The translations under genes and the position numbers were made by a program. A stretch of 29,043 nt of DNA. Origin: Azospirillum brasilense (GTDB lineage Bacteria > Pseudomonadota > Alphaproteobacteria > Rickettsiales > UBA3002). Shown piece by piece: positions 20,902-28,737 of the stretch. The DNA lies in contig QFOX01000023.1 in assembly GCA_003241645.1 (NCBI GenBank), positions 1 to 29,043 on the forward strand, given 5' to 3'. How positions within the stretch are numbered: position 1 is the stretch's first letter; each line of letters opens with the position of its first letter. The notes under the pieces were generated by a model. The model searched no databases, was not told the origin of the DNA, and was given only the letters and a program-made list of their open reading frames with translations.

Positions 20902-22110
20902 ATGACCAAGAAGCAGATCAAAAAAGTCGTTCTCGCCTATTCGGGCGGGCTGGATACCAGCATCATCCTGAAATGGCTGAAGGATACCTATAACTGTGAA
21001 GTGGTGACCTTCACGGCCGATCTGGGGCAGGGCGAGGAGCTGGAGCCCGCCCGCAAAAAAGCGGAGATGATGGGGGTGAAGGAGATCTTCATCGACGATC
21101 TGCGCGAAGAATTCGTGCGCGATTTCGTGTTCCCCATGTTCCGCGCCAACGCGATGTATGAAGGCGTGTACCTGCTGGGCACCAGCATCGCCCGCCCGCT
21201 GATCGCCAAGCGCCAGATCGAGATCGCGCGTCAGGTAGGGGCCGATGCGGTGTGCCACGGTGCCACCGGCAAGGGTAACGATCAGGTGCGCTTCGAGCTG
21301 GGCTACTACGCGCTGCAGCCCGACATCCACGTGATCGCGCCGTGGCGCGAGTGGGAGCTGAATTCGCGCACGCAGATGATCGAATACGCCGAGAAGAACC
21401 AGATCCCCGTGGCGAAGGACAAGCGCGGGGAAGCGCCCTACAGCATGGACGCGAACCTGCTGCATATCAGCTACGAAGGCAAAGCGTTGGAGGACCCGTG
21501 GGTGGAGCCCGGCACCGACATGTTCCGCCTGACCGTGAACCCGGAAGACGCGCCGAACGAAGCCGAATACATCGAGGTGGATTTTGAGCGTGGCGACGCG
21601 GTGGCCGTCAATGGCGAGCAGCTTTCGCCCGCCAACCTGCTGGCCGAGCTGAACCGCCTTGGCGGCAAGCACGGCATTGGCCGCCTCGACCTCGTCGAGA
21701 ACCGCTATGTGGGCATGAAATCGCGCGGGGTGTATGAAACGCCGGGTGGCACCATCCTGAACGCGGCGCATCGTGGCATCGAGAGCATCACGCTGGATCG
21801 TGGGGCCGCCCACCTGAAGGACGAGATCATGCCGCGCTACGCCGAGCTGGTCTATTTCGGCTACTGGTTCAGCCCCGAGCGCGAAATGCTGCAGGCGCTG
21901 ATCGACAAAAGCCAGGAGAACGTGACCGGCACCGTGCGCCTGAAACTGTTCAAAGGCAGCGTGTCGGTGGTGGGCCGCAAATCGCCGCACAGCCTGTATT
22001 CCATGGCGCATGTGACCTTCGAGGCCGATTCGGTGTACAACCAGCGCGACGCGGAAGGCTTCATCAAGCTGAACGCGCTGCGCCTGCGTTTGCGCCATCA
22101 GGGCAAGTAG
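20902..22110 (+). CDS. argG: Argininosuccinate synthase
   Basis: 402 residues. It joins citrulline and aspartate with ATP to form argininosuccinate, releasing AMP and PPi, the penultimate step to arginine. The ATP-pyrophosphatase loop LAYSGGLDTSIIL (SGGLDTS at 14-20), GATGKGNDQVRFE, APWREWELNSR and the C-terminal YSMAHVTFEADSVYNQRDAEGFI are all typical. Length matches the family. I chose the ATG at 20902: the frame runs far upstream, but that part includes the palindromic repeat and has no family resemblance, and AGAGGGA precedes this ATG. The next gene, 70 bp on, has its own Pho-type promoter. Confidence 0.97.
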   Translation: MTKKQIKKVVLAYSGGLDTSIILKWLKDTYNCEVVTFTADLGQGEELEPARKKAEMMGVKEIFIDDLREEFVRDFVFPMFRANAMYEGVYLLGTSIARPLIAKRQIEIARQVGADAVCHGATGKGNDQVRFELGYYALQPDIHVIAPWREWELNSRTQMIEYAEKNQIPVAKDKRGEAPYSMDANLLHISYEGKALEDPWVEPGTDMFRLTVNPEDAPNEAEYIEVDFERGDAVAVNGEQLSPANLLAELNRLGGKHGIGRLDLVENRYVGMKSRGVYETPGGTILNAAHRGIESITLDRGAAHLKDEIMPRYAELVYFGYWFSPEREMLQALIDKSQENVTGTVRLKLFKGSVSVVGRKSPHSLYSMAHVTFEADSVYNQRDAEGFIKLNALRLRLRHQGK

Positions 22111-22127
22111 CGGAACTATTTTCGTTT

Positions 22128-22161
22128 CCGTCATCAAGCTGTCACATGGCTGGGGTAGGAT
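22128..22161 (+). promoter_or_regulatory. Pho box and -10 element upstream of the SGNH-like gene
   Basis: CCGTCAT-CAAG-CTGTCAC (22128-22145) differs from the Pho-box consensus heptamers CTGTCAT/CTGTCAC by one base. The -10 TAGGAT (22156-22161) follows after exactly 10 bp, the spacing of E. coli phoA. A start near 22168 would give a short leader holding AAGGAG (22171-22176). Confidence 0.7.
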
Positions 22162-22180
22162 GCTCATATAAAGGAGTAGC

Positions 22181-23095
22181 ATGGCCCAGACCTATGTAGT
22201 TGGTGATTCGGTGGCGCTTGGCATTGGCCAGCAGATCCAGAACGCGCGTATCGTGGCGCGCGAGGGTGCCCGCATCGACCAGATGGAGCCATTCTTCAAC
22301 AGTGCCATCGCGGGCGTTAGCCAAGGCGATACGGTCATCATTTCCGCCGGATATAACAGCACGGGTGCCAACGGCCTCAGCACGCAGGACGTTTCGCGCC
22401 TGCAAGGCTGGGTCGACCAGCTGCACGCCAAGGGCGCCAAAGTGGTCATCGCGCCGCTGCGCGAAGAGGGCATGGGCGGTGCCTATGCCCACCTGAACGG
22501 TAAGACCGCCCAAACCAACCAGCAACTGCGCAGCCTACGCAACGCCACCGTGGCCGATGGCTGCGTGGCCACCGCCAACGGCATTGCCGGTGGCGAAATT
22601 CACGGCGCCTATGGCGACCTCGCGCGTATCTGCCAGACCTCCGCCGGTGCGGCCTTAGCCGCCACCAGTGGCCGCGATGCCGCAGGCGAAACCGACGAGC
22701 AGCGCCAGACCCGCGAACGCAACGCCCGCACCGCCGAGGATGCGCAGGGCCAAGGCAGCGGCGGCGGCTTCATGGAAATGATCATGGGCCTGTTCTCGAA
22801 AATTGGTGATCTCATCAAAGGCCTGTTCAGCTGGATCGGTGGGCTGTTCGGCGGTGGCAACGACGATGCGCCGCAGGCCGCAGCCGCAGCACCTGCCGCC
22901 ACGGCACAAGCGCCGCAACGCGCGGCAGCACCCGCGCAGCCTTCCATTTCCCCGGAAGTGGGGGCGCAAGCCACGGCCGCCGTGGCCGCAAGCAGCCGCT
23001 TGACCGCCAGCGATCTGGGTCTGGCCGACATGCCGACCCCCGCGCCCGCGCCGAGCGTGGCCAGCGCCACCCCGGCTTTGGCCGTTGCCCGCTAG
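22181..23095 (+). CDS. Uncharacterised SGNH-hydrolase-like protein with hydrophobic insert and Ala/Pro-rich tail
   Basis: 304 residues. The N-terminal ~150 residues resemble an SGNH/GDSL hydrolase: GDS at 8-10 directly after the first strand, GYN at 57-59 in the block III position, and GGEIHGAYGD with His141 in the block V position. The Asp normally three residues before that His is a Gly, so activity is uncertain. Residues 160-195 are polar and charged. A Gly-rich hydrophobic, possibly amphipathic stretch follows (about 196-226, FMEMIMGLFSKIGDLIKGLF...), then an Ala/Pro-rich tail to the end. No signal peptide is seen. AAGGAG precedes the ATG. A Pho box upstream suggests induction by phosphate starvation. 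The domain assignment is my reading of motifs. Confidence 0.65.
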   Translation: MAQTYVVGDSVALGIGQQIQNARIVAREGARIDQMEPFFNSAIAGVSQGDTVIISAGYNSTGANGLSTQDVSRLQGWVDQLHAKGAKVVIAPLREEGMGGAYAHLNGKTAQTNQQLRSLRNATVADGCVATANGIAGGEIHGAYGDLARICQTSAGAALAATSGRDAAGETDEQRQTRERNARTAEDAQGQGSGGGFMEMIMGLFSKIGDLIKGLFSWIGGLFGGGNDDAPQAAAAAPAATAQAPQRAAAPAQPSISPEVGAQATAAVAASSRLTASDLGLADMPTPAPAPSVASATPALAVAR

Positions 23096-23194
23096 CTTTT
23101 AGAGTAAAATCATGGCCTTGAACCGGCTGTGGATAGATGCGCCTTAACAAAATCTTCACATTTGCCCGATAAGCTAGGTGATAGAATAAGACAT

Positions 23195-23974
23195 ATGAGC
23201 AATGAGTCGACACAAGCAGGATGGGGCAATTATTTCGCCGCCATCGATGAGGCACCCGCCCCGGCGGTGCAAGCCCCTGCGCCTGTGGCCGAAGTGGCAA
23301 CCCCCACCTTTTCCGACGCGCAGATCGATGCGCTTGTGAAGCAATTCATGGAATTGCCGGAGAAATTGCAAGCCCATATTACCGCAGCCATGGCCGCGCA
23401 GGGCATTCAGGGCCCGCAGGACGTAGCCGCCTACCTGCAGAACGCCATGAGCGCCACGGCCACCGGCCTTGATCTGGCCATCGAACGTGGCGAATTGGAT
23501 ATGTCGCAATCCGCCGGGCGCACCAGTGTGAGCGATGCGGATGTGGAACGCGTGATCGCTCGCGCGGAAGCCGTGGCCACCCAGATGATCGCCAGCGGTG
23601 CCAGCGACAAAGAGATCCAGCAGGCCGTGGCGCAACTGCCCGGCAACAACCTCGACACGGCCGCGGTGGTGGAAGCCAAGGTCCAGCAACAGCTGGATGC
23701 CGACAAGTTCAACATGTTCAGCACCCGCAATGCGGATGACGCCCAGCAATCGGCCGGTGCCGCTGCCGTGCTTCCCACGGTGGGGGCGTTGCTTGGGGCC
23801 GGTGCGGCCACCAGCGTTGCAGCCGCAGAACCCAACGCCTATGGCGTGACGGCCGAGCGCATGCCGTTCCAGGATATTCCGCCCGCGCAATTCTTCGCCG
23901 CGCTGGGCAATCTCTCGGCGCCGCAAACGCCGAACGTGGCCATTGACCGCGGTCAGGGCATGGGTATCGGCTAG
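23195..23974 (+). CDS. Uncharacterised Ala-rich protein
   Basis: 259 residues. After a short polar start (MSNESTQAGWGNYFAAIDEA) comes an Ala/Pro-rich linker (20-38). A mainly helical middle (about 40-170) is rich in Ala, Gln and acidic residues, a small hydrophobic Gly/Ala stretch (190-210) follows, and the C-terminal part is Pro-containing. There is no signal peptide, Cys or known motif. I chose the ATG at 23195 because the upstream codons of the open frame overlap what looks like promoter sequence. It follows the SGNH-like gene by 99 bp and resembles it in composition (Ala/Pro linkers, small hydrophobic Gly-rich patch), but I see no clear sequence homology. Function unknown. Confidence 0.65.
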   Translation: MSNESTQAGWGNYFAAIDEAPAPAVQAPAPVAEVATPTFSDAQIDALVKQFMELPEKLQAHITAAMAAQGIQGPQDVAAYLQNAMSATATGLDLAIERGELDMSQSAGRTSVSDADVERVIARAEAVATQMIASGASDKEIQQAVAQLPGNNLDTAAVVEAKVQQQLDADKFNMFSTRNADDAQQSAGAAAVLPTVGALLGAGAATSVAAAEPNAYGVTAERMPFQDIPPAQFFAALGNLSAPQTPNVAIDRGQGMGIG

Positions 23975-24057
23975 GCCATCTTTTTCTTCCCAAACTGTGG
24001 ATAAGTGCCGCCCTGCGTTTGTTAAACGCTATGGCCCTGCTACAAGCGTTTTCATCG

Positions 24058-24151
24058 TGTCATTCCCGCGAAGGCGGGAATCTAGGGCGGCCCCCATAGA
24101 GAAGTGTTTCTCGTGCGGAGGCTTTAGATCCCTGCCTGCGCAGGGATGACA
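24058..24151. repeat. Interspersed palindromic repeat family B, copy 2
   Basis: 94 bp bounded by TGTCA...TGACA. The left hairpin is TTCCCGC-GAAG-GCGGGAA, the right one ATCCCTGC-CTGC-GCAGGGAT, and the middle is longer than in copy 1. It lies 27 bp before the gyrA start codon. Confidence 0.85.
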
Positions 24152-24178
24152 AAAAGAAATGAGTAAAGGGCATCCACT

Positions 24179-26941
24179 ATGGCCGGCATGAACGCTGAAA
24201 TCCTTCCCATCTCCATTGAAGAGGAAATGCGCAAAAGCTACCTCGATTACGCCATGAGCGTGATCGTGAGCCGCGCCATTCCCGACGTGCGCGACGGGCT
24301 GAAGCCGGTGCATCGCCGCATTCTCTACGGCATGATGGAACTGGGCGTGGATTACAACAAGCCCTACAAAAAATCGGCGCGTATCGTGGGCGATGTGATG
24401 GGGAAATACCACCCGCACGGCGATAGCGCGATCTACGACGCGCTGGTGCGCATGGCGCAGCCCTTCAGCATGAGCCTGATGCTGGTGGACGGGCAGGGGA
24501 ATTTCGGTTCCATGGACGGCGACAACGCCGCGGCCATGCGCTACACCGAGTCGCGCCTTTCCAAGGCCGCACACGCGCTGCTCGACGATATCGAGAACGA
24601 CACGATCGACTACCAGGAAAACTATGACGGCGCCGAGCAGGAGCCGACCGTGCTGCCCGCACGCTTCCCCAACATCCTCGTCAATGGTGGCGGCGGTATC
24701 GCCGTGGGCATGGCGACGAACATTCCGCCGCACAATCTCGGCGAAGTCATTGATGCAACGACCATGCTCATCGACAACCCGGAAAGCTCGCTCGACGACC
24801 TGATGACCGTGTGCCCGGGGCCGGATTTCCCGACCGGCGGTATCATCCTCGGCCGCACCGGCAGCTACAGCGCCATGACCACGGGCCGCGGCTCGGTCGT
24901 CATGCGTGGGCGCGCCGAAGTGGAAGTGAACAAGCAGGGCCGCGAGAGCATCATCATCACCGAGATCCCGTATCAGGTGAACAAGGCGCGCATGATCGAG
25001 CGCATCGCCGAGCTGGTGAAAGAGAAGAAGATCGAAGGCATCAGCGACATCCGTGACGAGTCGGACAAATCCGGCGTGCGCGTGGTGGTCGAGATCAAGA
25101 AAGACGCCATGGGCGAGGTGGTGCTGAACCAGCTCTACCAATACACCCCGCTGCAGACCAGCTTCGGCGTGAACATGCTGGCGCTGAACAATGGCCGCCC
25201 CGAGCTGCTGGACCTCAAACGCGTGCTAACCGCGTTCATCAGCTTCCGTGAGGAAGTCATCACCCGCCGCACCCAGCATTTGCTTGGCAAATCGCGTGAC
25301 CGCGCCCACCTGTTGATCGGCCTTGCGATTGCGGTGGCCAACATTGACGAGGTGATCGCGGTGATCCGTGCATCGTCGGACCCCAACATCGCGCGCGAGG
25401 AACTGATGCGCCGCGAGTGGAAAGCGGCCGATGTGATCCCGCTGCTGGAGCTGGTGGAAGATTCGCGCAACGCGCTCAACGGCGACAAGATCCGATTCAC
25501 CGAAGAGCAGGCCCGCGCTATCCTCGAGCTGCGCCTGCAACGCCTGACCGGCCTCGAGCGCGAGAAGATCGACGGCGAGCTGAACGAGCTTTCGACCGAC
25601 ATCAAATACCACCTCGCCATTCTCGGCAGCCGCGAGAAGCTCTACGCGCTAATGCGCGACGAGCTGCTGAAGGTGAAGGCCGAGTTCGCCGTGCCGCGCC
25701 GTTCGGAGATCCAGGACAGCGAAGCCGAGATCGACATGGAATCGCTCATCATGCGCGAAGACATGGTGGTGATGGTGACGCAGGGCGGCTACATCAAGCG
25801 CGTGCCGCTGGCGACCTATCGTGCGCAGAAGCGCGGCGGCAAGGGCCGCAGCGGCATGAACCTGCGCGACGAGGATTTCACCACCGAAGTGTTCGTGACC
25901 AACACGCACACGCCGGTGCTGTTCTTCAGCTCCACCGGTCAGGTCTATAAACTCAAAGTCTACCGCCTACCGCTGGGCACGCCGCAGGCACGCGGCAAAG
26001 CGCTGGTGAACATCTTCCCGCTGAAGGCTGGCGAGACCATCACCACCTTCATGCCCATGCCCGAGAACGAGGAGGATTGGGACAAGCTCAACATCTTCTT
26101 CGCCACCGCCAAGGGCAATGTGCGCCGTAACGACCTTAGCGATTTCAAATCCATCCAGAGCAATGGCAAGATCGCCATCCGCATGGACGAGGACGACAAA
26201 CTCGTGGGCGTGAAAACCTGCGCCGAGGACGACCATGTGCTGCTCGCCACGAAAGATGGCAAGGCCATGCGCTTCCCGGTGGATGCGGTGCGCGTGTTCA
26301 AATCCCGCACGTCGGACGGTGTGCGCGGCATGAAACTCGCCGATAAGGACGAGGTGGTGAGCATCAGCATCCTGCATGGCATTCGCGCCAGCGCGGAAGA
26401 GCGCGAGGCGTACCGCAAATATGCCAGCGCCAAGCGCCGCGCCAGCGGTGAGGAAGAAGCCGATGCCGCGCCCGAGAAAGACAGCGGCGAGGCAGTGGCC
26501 GACGTGGCGCTCAGCGACGAGCGCATTGCCGAGATGGAAGCGGCCGAGGAAATGGTCCTCACCGTCACCGAGCTTGGCTACGGCAAGCGCACCAGTTCCT
26601 TCGAATACCGCGTGACCAACCGCGGCGGTTCGGGCGTTACCGGCATGAGCCTTGGCAAGAAGACCGGCACCATCGTGGCCAGCTTCCCGGTTGCATCGGG
26701 CGACCAGATCATGCTGATGACCGACAAGGGCACGCTGATCCGCACCCCGGTGCAGGACATTCGCATGTGCGGCCGCACCAGTCAGGGCGTCATCACCTTC
26801 CGCACGTCGGACAAGGAAAAGGTGATCTCAGCGGTGCGCATCGCCGCGGATATGATCGTGGAAGACGCGGCCGATGATGCTGAGCTGGGTGATGATGCAG
26901 CTGGTGAGGCTTCGGCGGCGGAAAACAACGCGGCGGAATAA
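24179..26941 (+). CDS. gyrA: DNA gyrase subunit A
   Basis: 920 residues. With GyrB it introduces negative supercoils by double-strand passage. The catalytic Tyr122 is in AAMRYTESRLS. The quinolone-resistance region HPHGDSAIYDALVRMAQPFSM has Ser83 and Asp87, the susceptible residues, in exact E. coli numbering. The C-terminal beta-pinwheel domain begins with the GyrA box QKRGGKG, supporting gyrase rather than ParC. An acidic insert rich in Glu, Ala and Asp (about residues 755-785) lies within the C-terminal domain, and an acidic/Ala-Asn tail ends the protein. AAAGGG lies eight bases before the ATG at 24179; a second Met at residue 4 is possible. A family B repeat lies in its 5' region. Confidence 0.98.
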   Translation: MAGMNAEILPISIEEEMRKSYLDYAMSVIVSRAIPDVRDGLKPVHRRILYGMMELGVDYNKPYKKSARIVGDVMGKYHPHGDSAIYDALVRMAQPFSMSLMLVDGQGNFGSMDGDNAAAMRYTESRLSKAAHALLDDIENDTIDYQENYDGAEQEPTVLPARFPNILVNGGGGIAVGMATNIPPHNLGEVIDATTMLIDNPESSLDDLMTVCPGPDFPTGGIILGRTGSYSAMTTGRGSVVMRGRAEVEVNKQGRESIIITEIPYQVNKARMIERIAELVKEKKIEGISDIRDESDKSGVRVVVEIKKDAMGEVVLNQLYQYTPLQTSFGVNMLALNNGRPELLDLKRVLTAFISFREEVITRRTQHLLGKSRDRAHLLIGLAIAVANIDEVIAVIRASSDPNIAREELMRREWKAADVIPLLELVEDSRNALNGDKIRFTEEQARAILELRLQRLTGLEREKIDGELNELSTDIKYHLAILGSREKLYALMRDELLKVKAEFAVPRRSEIQDSEAEIDMESLIMREDMVVMVTQGGYIKRVPLATYRAQKRGGKGRSGMNLRDEDFTTEVFVTNTHTPVLFFSSTGQVYKLKVYRLPLGTPQARGKALVNIFPLKAGETITTFMPMPENEEDWDKLNIFFATAKGNVRRNDLSDFKSIQSNGKIAIRMDEDDKLVGVKTCAEDDHVLLATKDGKAMRFPVDAVRVFKSRTSDGVRGMKLADKDEVVSISILHGIRASAEEREAYRKYASAKRRASGEEEADAAPEKDSGEAVADVALSDERIAEMEAAEEMVLTVTELGYGKRTSSFEYRVTNRGGSGVTGMSLGKKTGTIVASFPVASGDQIMLMTDKGTLIRTPVQDIRMCGRTSQGVITFRTSDKEKVISAVRIAADMIVEDAADDAELGDDAAGEASAAENNAAE

Positions 26942-26955
26942 GCCCGCGGCATTTT

Positions 26956-26989
26956 CCGTCATGAAGTTGTCACACGGGCGTGCTATCCT
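26956..26989 (+). promoter_or_regulatory. Pho box and -10 element predicting a leaderless mRNA
   Basis: CCGTCAT-GAAG-TTGTCAC (26956-26973) is followed after exactly 10 bp by TATCCT (26984-26989). It is nearly the E. coli phoA Pho box. A start seven bases after the -10 coincides with the ATG at 26996, and there is no Shine-Dalgarno sequence. Confidence 0.7.
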
Positions 26990-26995
26990 GTTCGG

Positions 26996-27466
26996 ATGAG
27001 TACAGCACCCACACCCGTGACCGGCCTTGCCAACCCCGCCCATTTCGAGGGCGAGCTTGAGCAGTGCCTGCAAACCTACCGTCAGGTCGAAGCCGATCTG
27101 GTAGAGCTGATGGACCGCAAGCCCGACCTGAAACCCGAAGCGCGCAACGACATCGCGCAGGCCAGCGGCGCGGCGCGCCTCATCGATCTGGTGCCGAATG
27201 CGCTGCAGGCCATGATGAACTTCTCGGTAGAGCCCAGCGCCGAGCTGCGCGACACCATCACCGAATACAGAAAAGCGACCGGCCCTATCTTTGATCTGGC
27301 CGAAAGGGATATCGAAAGCCCGGTGACGAAACACGCGCTCGCGGCGCTCGATCGTGAGCTGCATGCGCTGTACCATCAGGTGGATGCAACGCGGGACAAA
27401 CCCGTGCTCGGCAAACACACCGCCGCCGCCACCGCCCCGCGCGACGAAAGCGAACGCAATCGCTAA
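26996..27466 (+). CDS. Uncharacterised small protein under a Pho-type promoter
   Basis: 156 residues, apparently soluble and mostly helical (FEGELEQCLQTYRQVEADLVELMDRK... LIDLVPNALQAMMNF... LRDTITEYRKATGPIFDLAERDI... HALAALDRELHALYHQVDA) with a polar, probably disordered tail. There is one Cys, no signal peptide and no motif I recognise. The placement of the Pho box and -10 makes a leaderless transcript likely and supports the ATG at 26996. coaD follows 42 bp later and may be read through. Coding is well supported by codon pattern and promoter; function is unknown. Confidence 0.7.
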   Translation: MSTAPTPVTGLANPAHFEGELEQCLQTYRQVEADLVELMDRKPDLKPEARNDIAQASGAARLIDLVPNALQAMMNFSVEPSAELRDTITEYRKATGPIFDLAERDIESPVTKHALAALDRELHALYHQVDATRDKPVLGKHTAAATAPRDESERNR

Positions 27467-27508
27467 AGTTGCGCTTGCAACTTCTTGGCATTCCAGTATT
27501 TTTGCGGC

Positions 27509-27997
27509 ATGAGAATCGGCATTTATCCCGGCACGTTCGACCCCATCACCATGGGGCATATGGACATTATCCGCCGCGCGACGCGCGTGGTGGACCAGCT
27601 CATCATCGGGGTGGCGCTGGACACGGCGAAGGACCCTATTTTCGATGTGGAGGCCCGCGCCGCGCTGGTGCGCAGCGAGCTTGATGCATTGGGTGAAGAT
27701 GCCGCACGGGTCACGGTGAAACCGTTCAGCGGGTTGCTCGCCAACTTCGCGCGCGACGAAAAAGCTTCCATACTTATCCGTGGGTTGCGCGCCGTTTCTG
27801 ACTTTGAATATGAATTCCAGATGGCCAGCGTGAATAACAAGATCGCGCCGGAGCTGGAAACCGTGTTCCTCACCGCCAGCGACGCCACGCATTTCATCTC
27901 CAGCCGTTTCGTGAAGCAGATCGCGCGCCTCGGCGGCGACGTGACCAAGTTCGTGTCACCGGCGGTGGCTGCCGCCTTGGCAAAAGCCTACGCGTAA
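27509..27997 (+). CDS. coaD: Pantetheine-phosphate adenylyltransferase
   Basis: 162 residues. It transfers AMP from ATP to 4'-phosphopantetheine, the penultimate step of coenzyme A synthesis. The nucleotidyltransferase motif YPGTFDPITMGHMDII (TxGH type) opens the protein. GLRAVSDFEYEFQMASVNNKIAPELETVFL is the family signature, and ISSRFVKQIARLGGDVTKFV stands in place of the ISSxxxR motif near the C-terminus. I chose the ATG at 27509 because the first beta strand begins at once; a TTG eight codons upstream is in frame but unnecessary. The ribosome site is weak. Confidence 0.96.
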   Translation: MRIGIYPGTFDPITMGHMDIIRRATRVVDQLIIGVALDTAKDPIFDVEARAALVRSELDALGEDAARVTVKPFSGLLANFARDEKASILIRGLRAVSDFEYEFQMASVNNKIAPELETVFLTASDATHFISSRFVKQIARLGGDVTKFVSPAVAAALAKAYA

Positions 27998-28011
27998 TTT
28001 CCGGCTACGTA

Positions 28012-28038
28012 TTGCAATTCACGGGCGGGCGGTATACA
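28012..28038 (+). promoter_or_regulatory. Putative promoter of the cyclophilin gene
   Basis: TTGCAA (28012-28017) and TATACA (28033-28038) are 15 bp apart, slightly short. AGGAG follows at 28058-28062, eight bases before the ATG. Confidence 0.35.
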
Positions 28039-28070
28039 TCGGCTGCATCCATCGCACAGGAGTTTTGACC

Positions 28071-28649
28071 ATGCGTTTTCTTTCCATGATCCTCGGAGTA
28101 TTCCTCATGACCGCTACCGCCGCTTCGGCACAAGAATTCAAAGATCCCGAAAACACGCTGCTGCTGCAGCTGAAAGACGGCACCGTGGCCATTCAGCTGC
28201 GCCCCGACAAAGCCCCCAAGACGGTGGCACGCATCAAGGAACTCACCCGCCAGAAATTCTACGACGGCATCGTGTTCCACCGCGTGATCGAAGGCTTCAT
28301 GGCGCAGACCGGTGACCCGACCGGCACCGGCACCAGCGGTTCGGGCAAGAACCTGAAGGCCGAATTCAACGACCTGAAACATATCCGCGGCACCGTATCC
28401 ATGGCGCGCGCGGCGAACATCAACAGCGCCGATTCGCAGTTCTTCATCTGCTTCAAGCCCGCCAACTTCCTCGATGGCCAGTACACCGCCTTCGGTCAGG
28501 TGATCTCGGGCATGGAGTTCGTGGATGCCATCACCCGTGGTGAGCCGCCTGCAAACCCGGACAAGATCATCACCATGCGCGTCGCCGCTGACGTGGCAAA
28601 AGACGCCGCGCAGGCTTCGGCTGCGCCGGCACCGGCTGCTGCCCAATAA
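28071..28649 (+). CDS. Periplasmic cyclophilin-type peptidyl-prolyl isomerase
   Basis: 192 residues. The signal peptide (about 1-20, ending TAASA) exports it. The cyclophilin core follows: FYDGIVFHRVIEGFMAQTGDPTGTG with the catalytic Arg in FHRV, MARAANINSADSQFFICF, and YTAFGQVISGMEFVDAI. It catalyses cis-trans isomerisation of X-Pro bonds in envelope protein folding. An Ala/Pro-rich tail (about 175-192) ends the protein. AGGAG eight bases before the ATG at 28071 decides the start. It resembles PpiA-type proteins, but the exact paralogue (ppiA or ppiB) cannot be fixed. Confidence 0.94.
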   Translation: MRFLSMILGVFLMTATAASAQEFKDPENTLLLQLKDGTVAIQLRPDKAPKTVARIKELTRQKFYDGIVFHRVIEGFMAQTGDPTGTGTSGSGKNLKAEFNDLKHIRGTVSMARAANINSADSQFFICFKPANFLDGQYTAFGQVISGMEFVDAITRGEPPANPDKIITMRVAADVAKDAAQASAAPAPAAAQ

Positions 28650-28655
28650 TGTGGA

Positions 28656-28731
28656 TGTCACCCCGGCCTTGTGCCGGGGTCCATTCTGCTAAGGGCAAAA
28701 AAGATGGATGCCGTCATGCGACGGCATGACA
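28656..28731. repeat. Interspersed palindromic repeat family B, copy 3 (divergent)
   Basis: 76 bp bounded by TGTCA...TGACA, with hairpins ACCCCGGC-CTTGT-GCCGGGGT and TGCCGTC-ATGC-GACGGCA. The ends and the two-hairpin layout match copies 1 and 2 but the stem sequences differ, so it may be a subfamily. It ends only six bases before the queA start codon. Confidence 0.75.
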
Positions 28732-28737
28732 GGTTTT

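Noticed and set aside
20845..22182. 445-codon minus-strand ORF opposite argG
   Set aside because: Shadow frame of argG with His/Arg-rich composition and no start signals.
24441..24465. Quinolone-resistance mutation in GyrA
   Set aside because: Ser83 and Asp87 are both wild type.
24029..25141. 370-codon minus-strand ORF opposite gyrA
   Set aside because: Shadow of gyrA; runs through a palindromic repeat as well.
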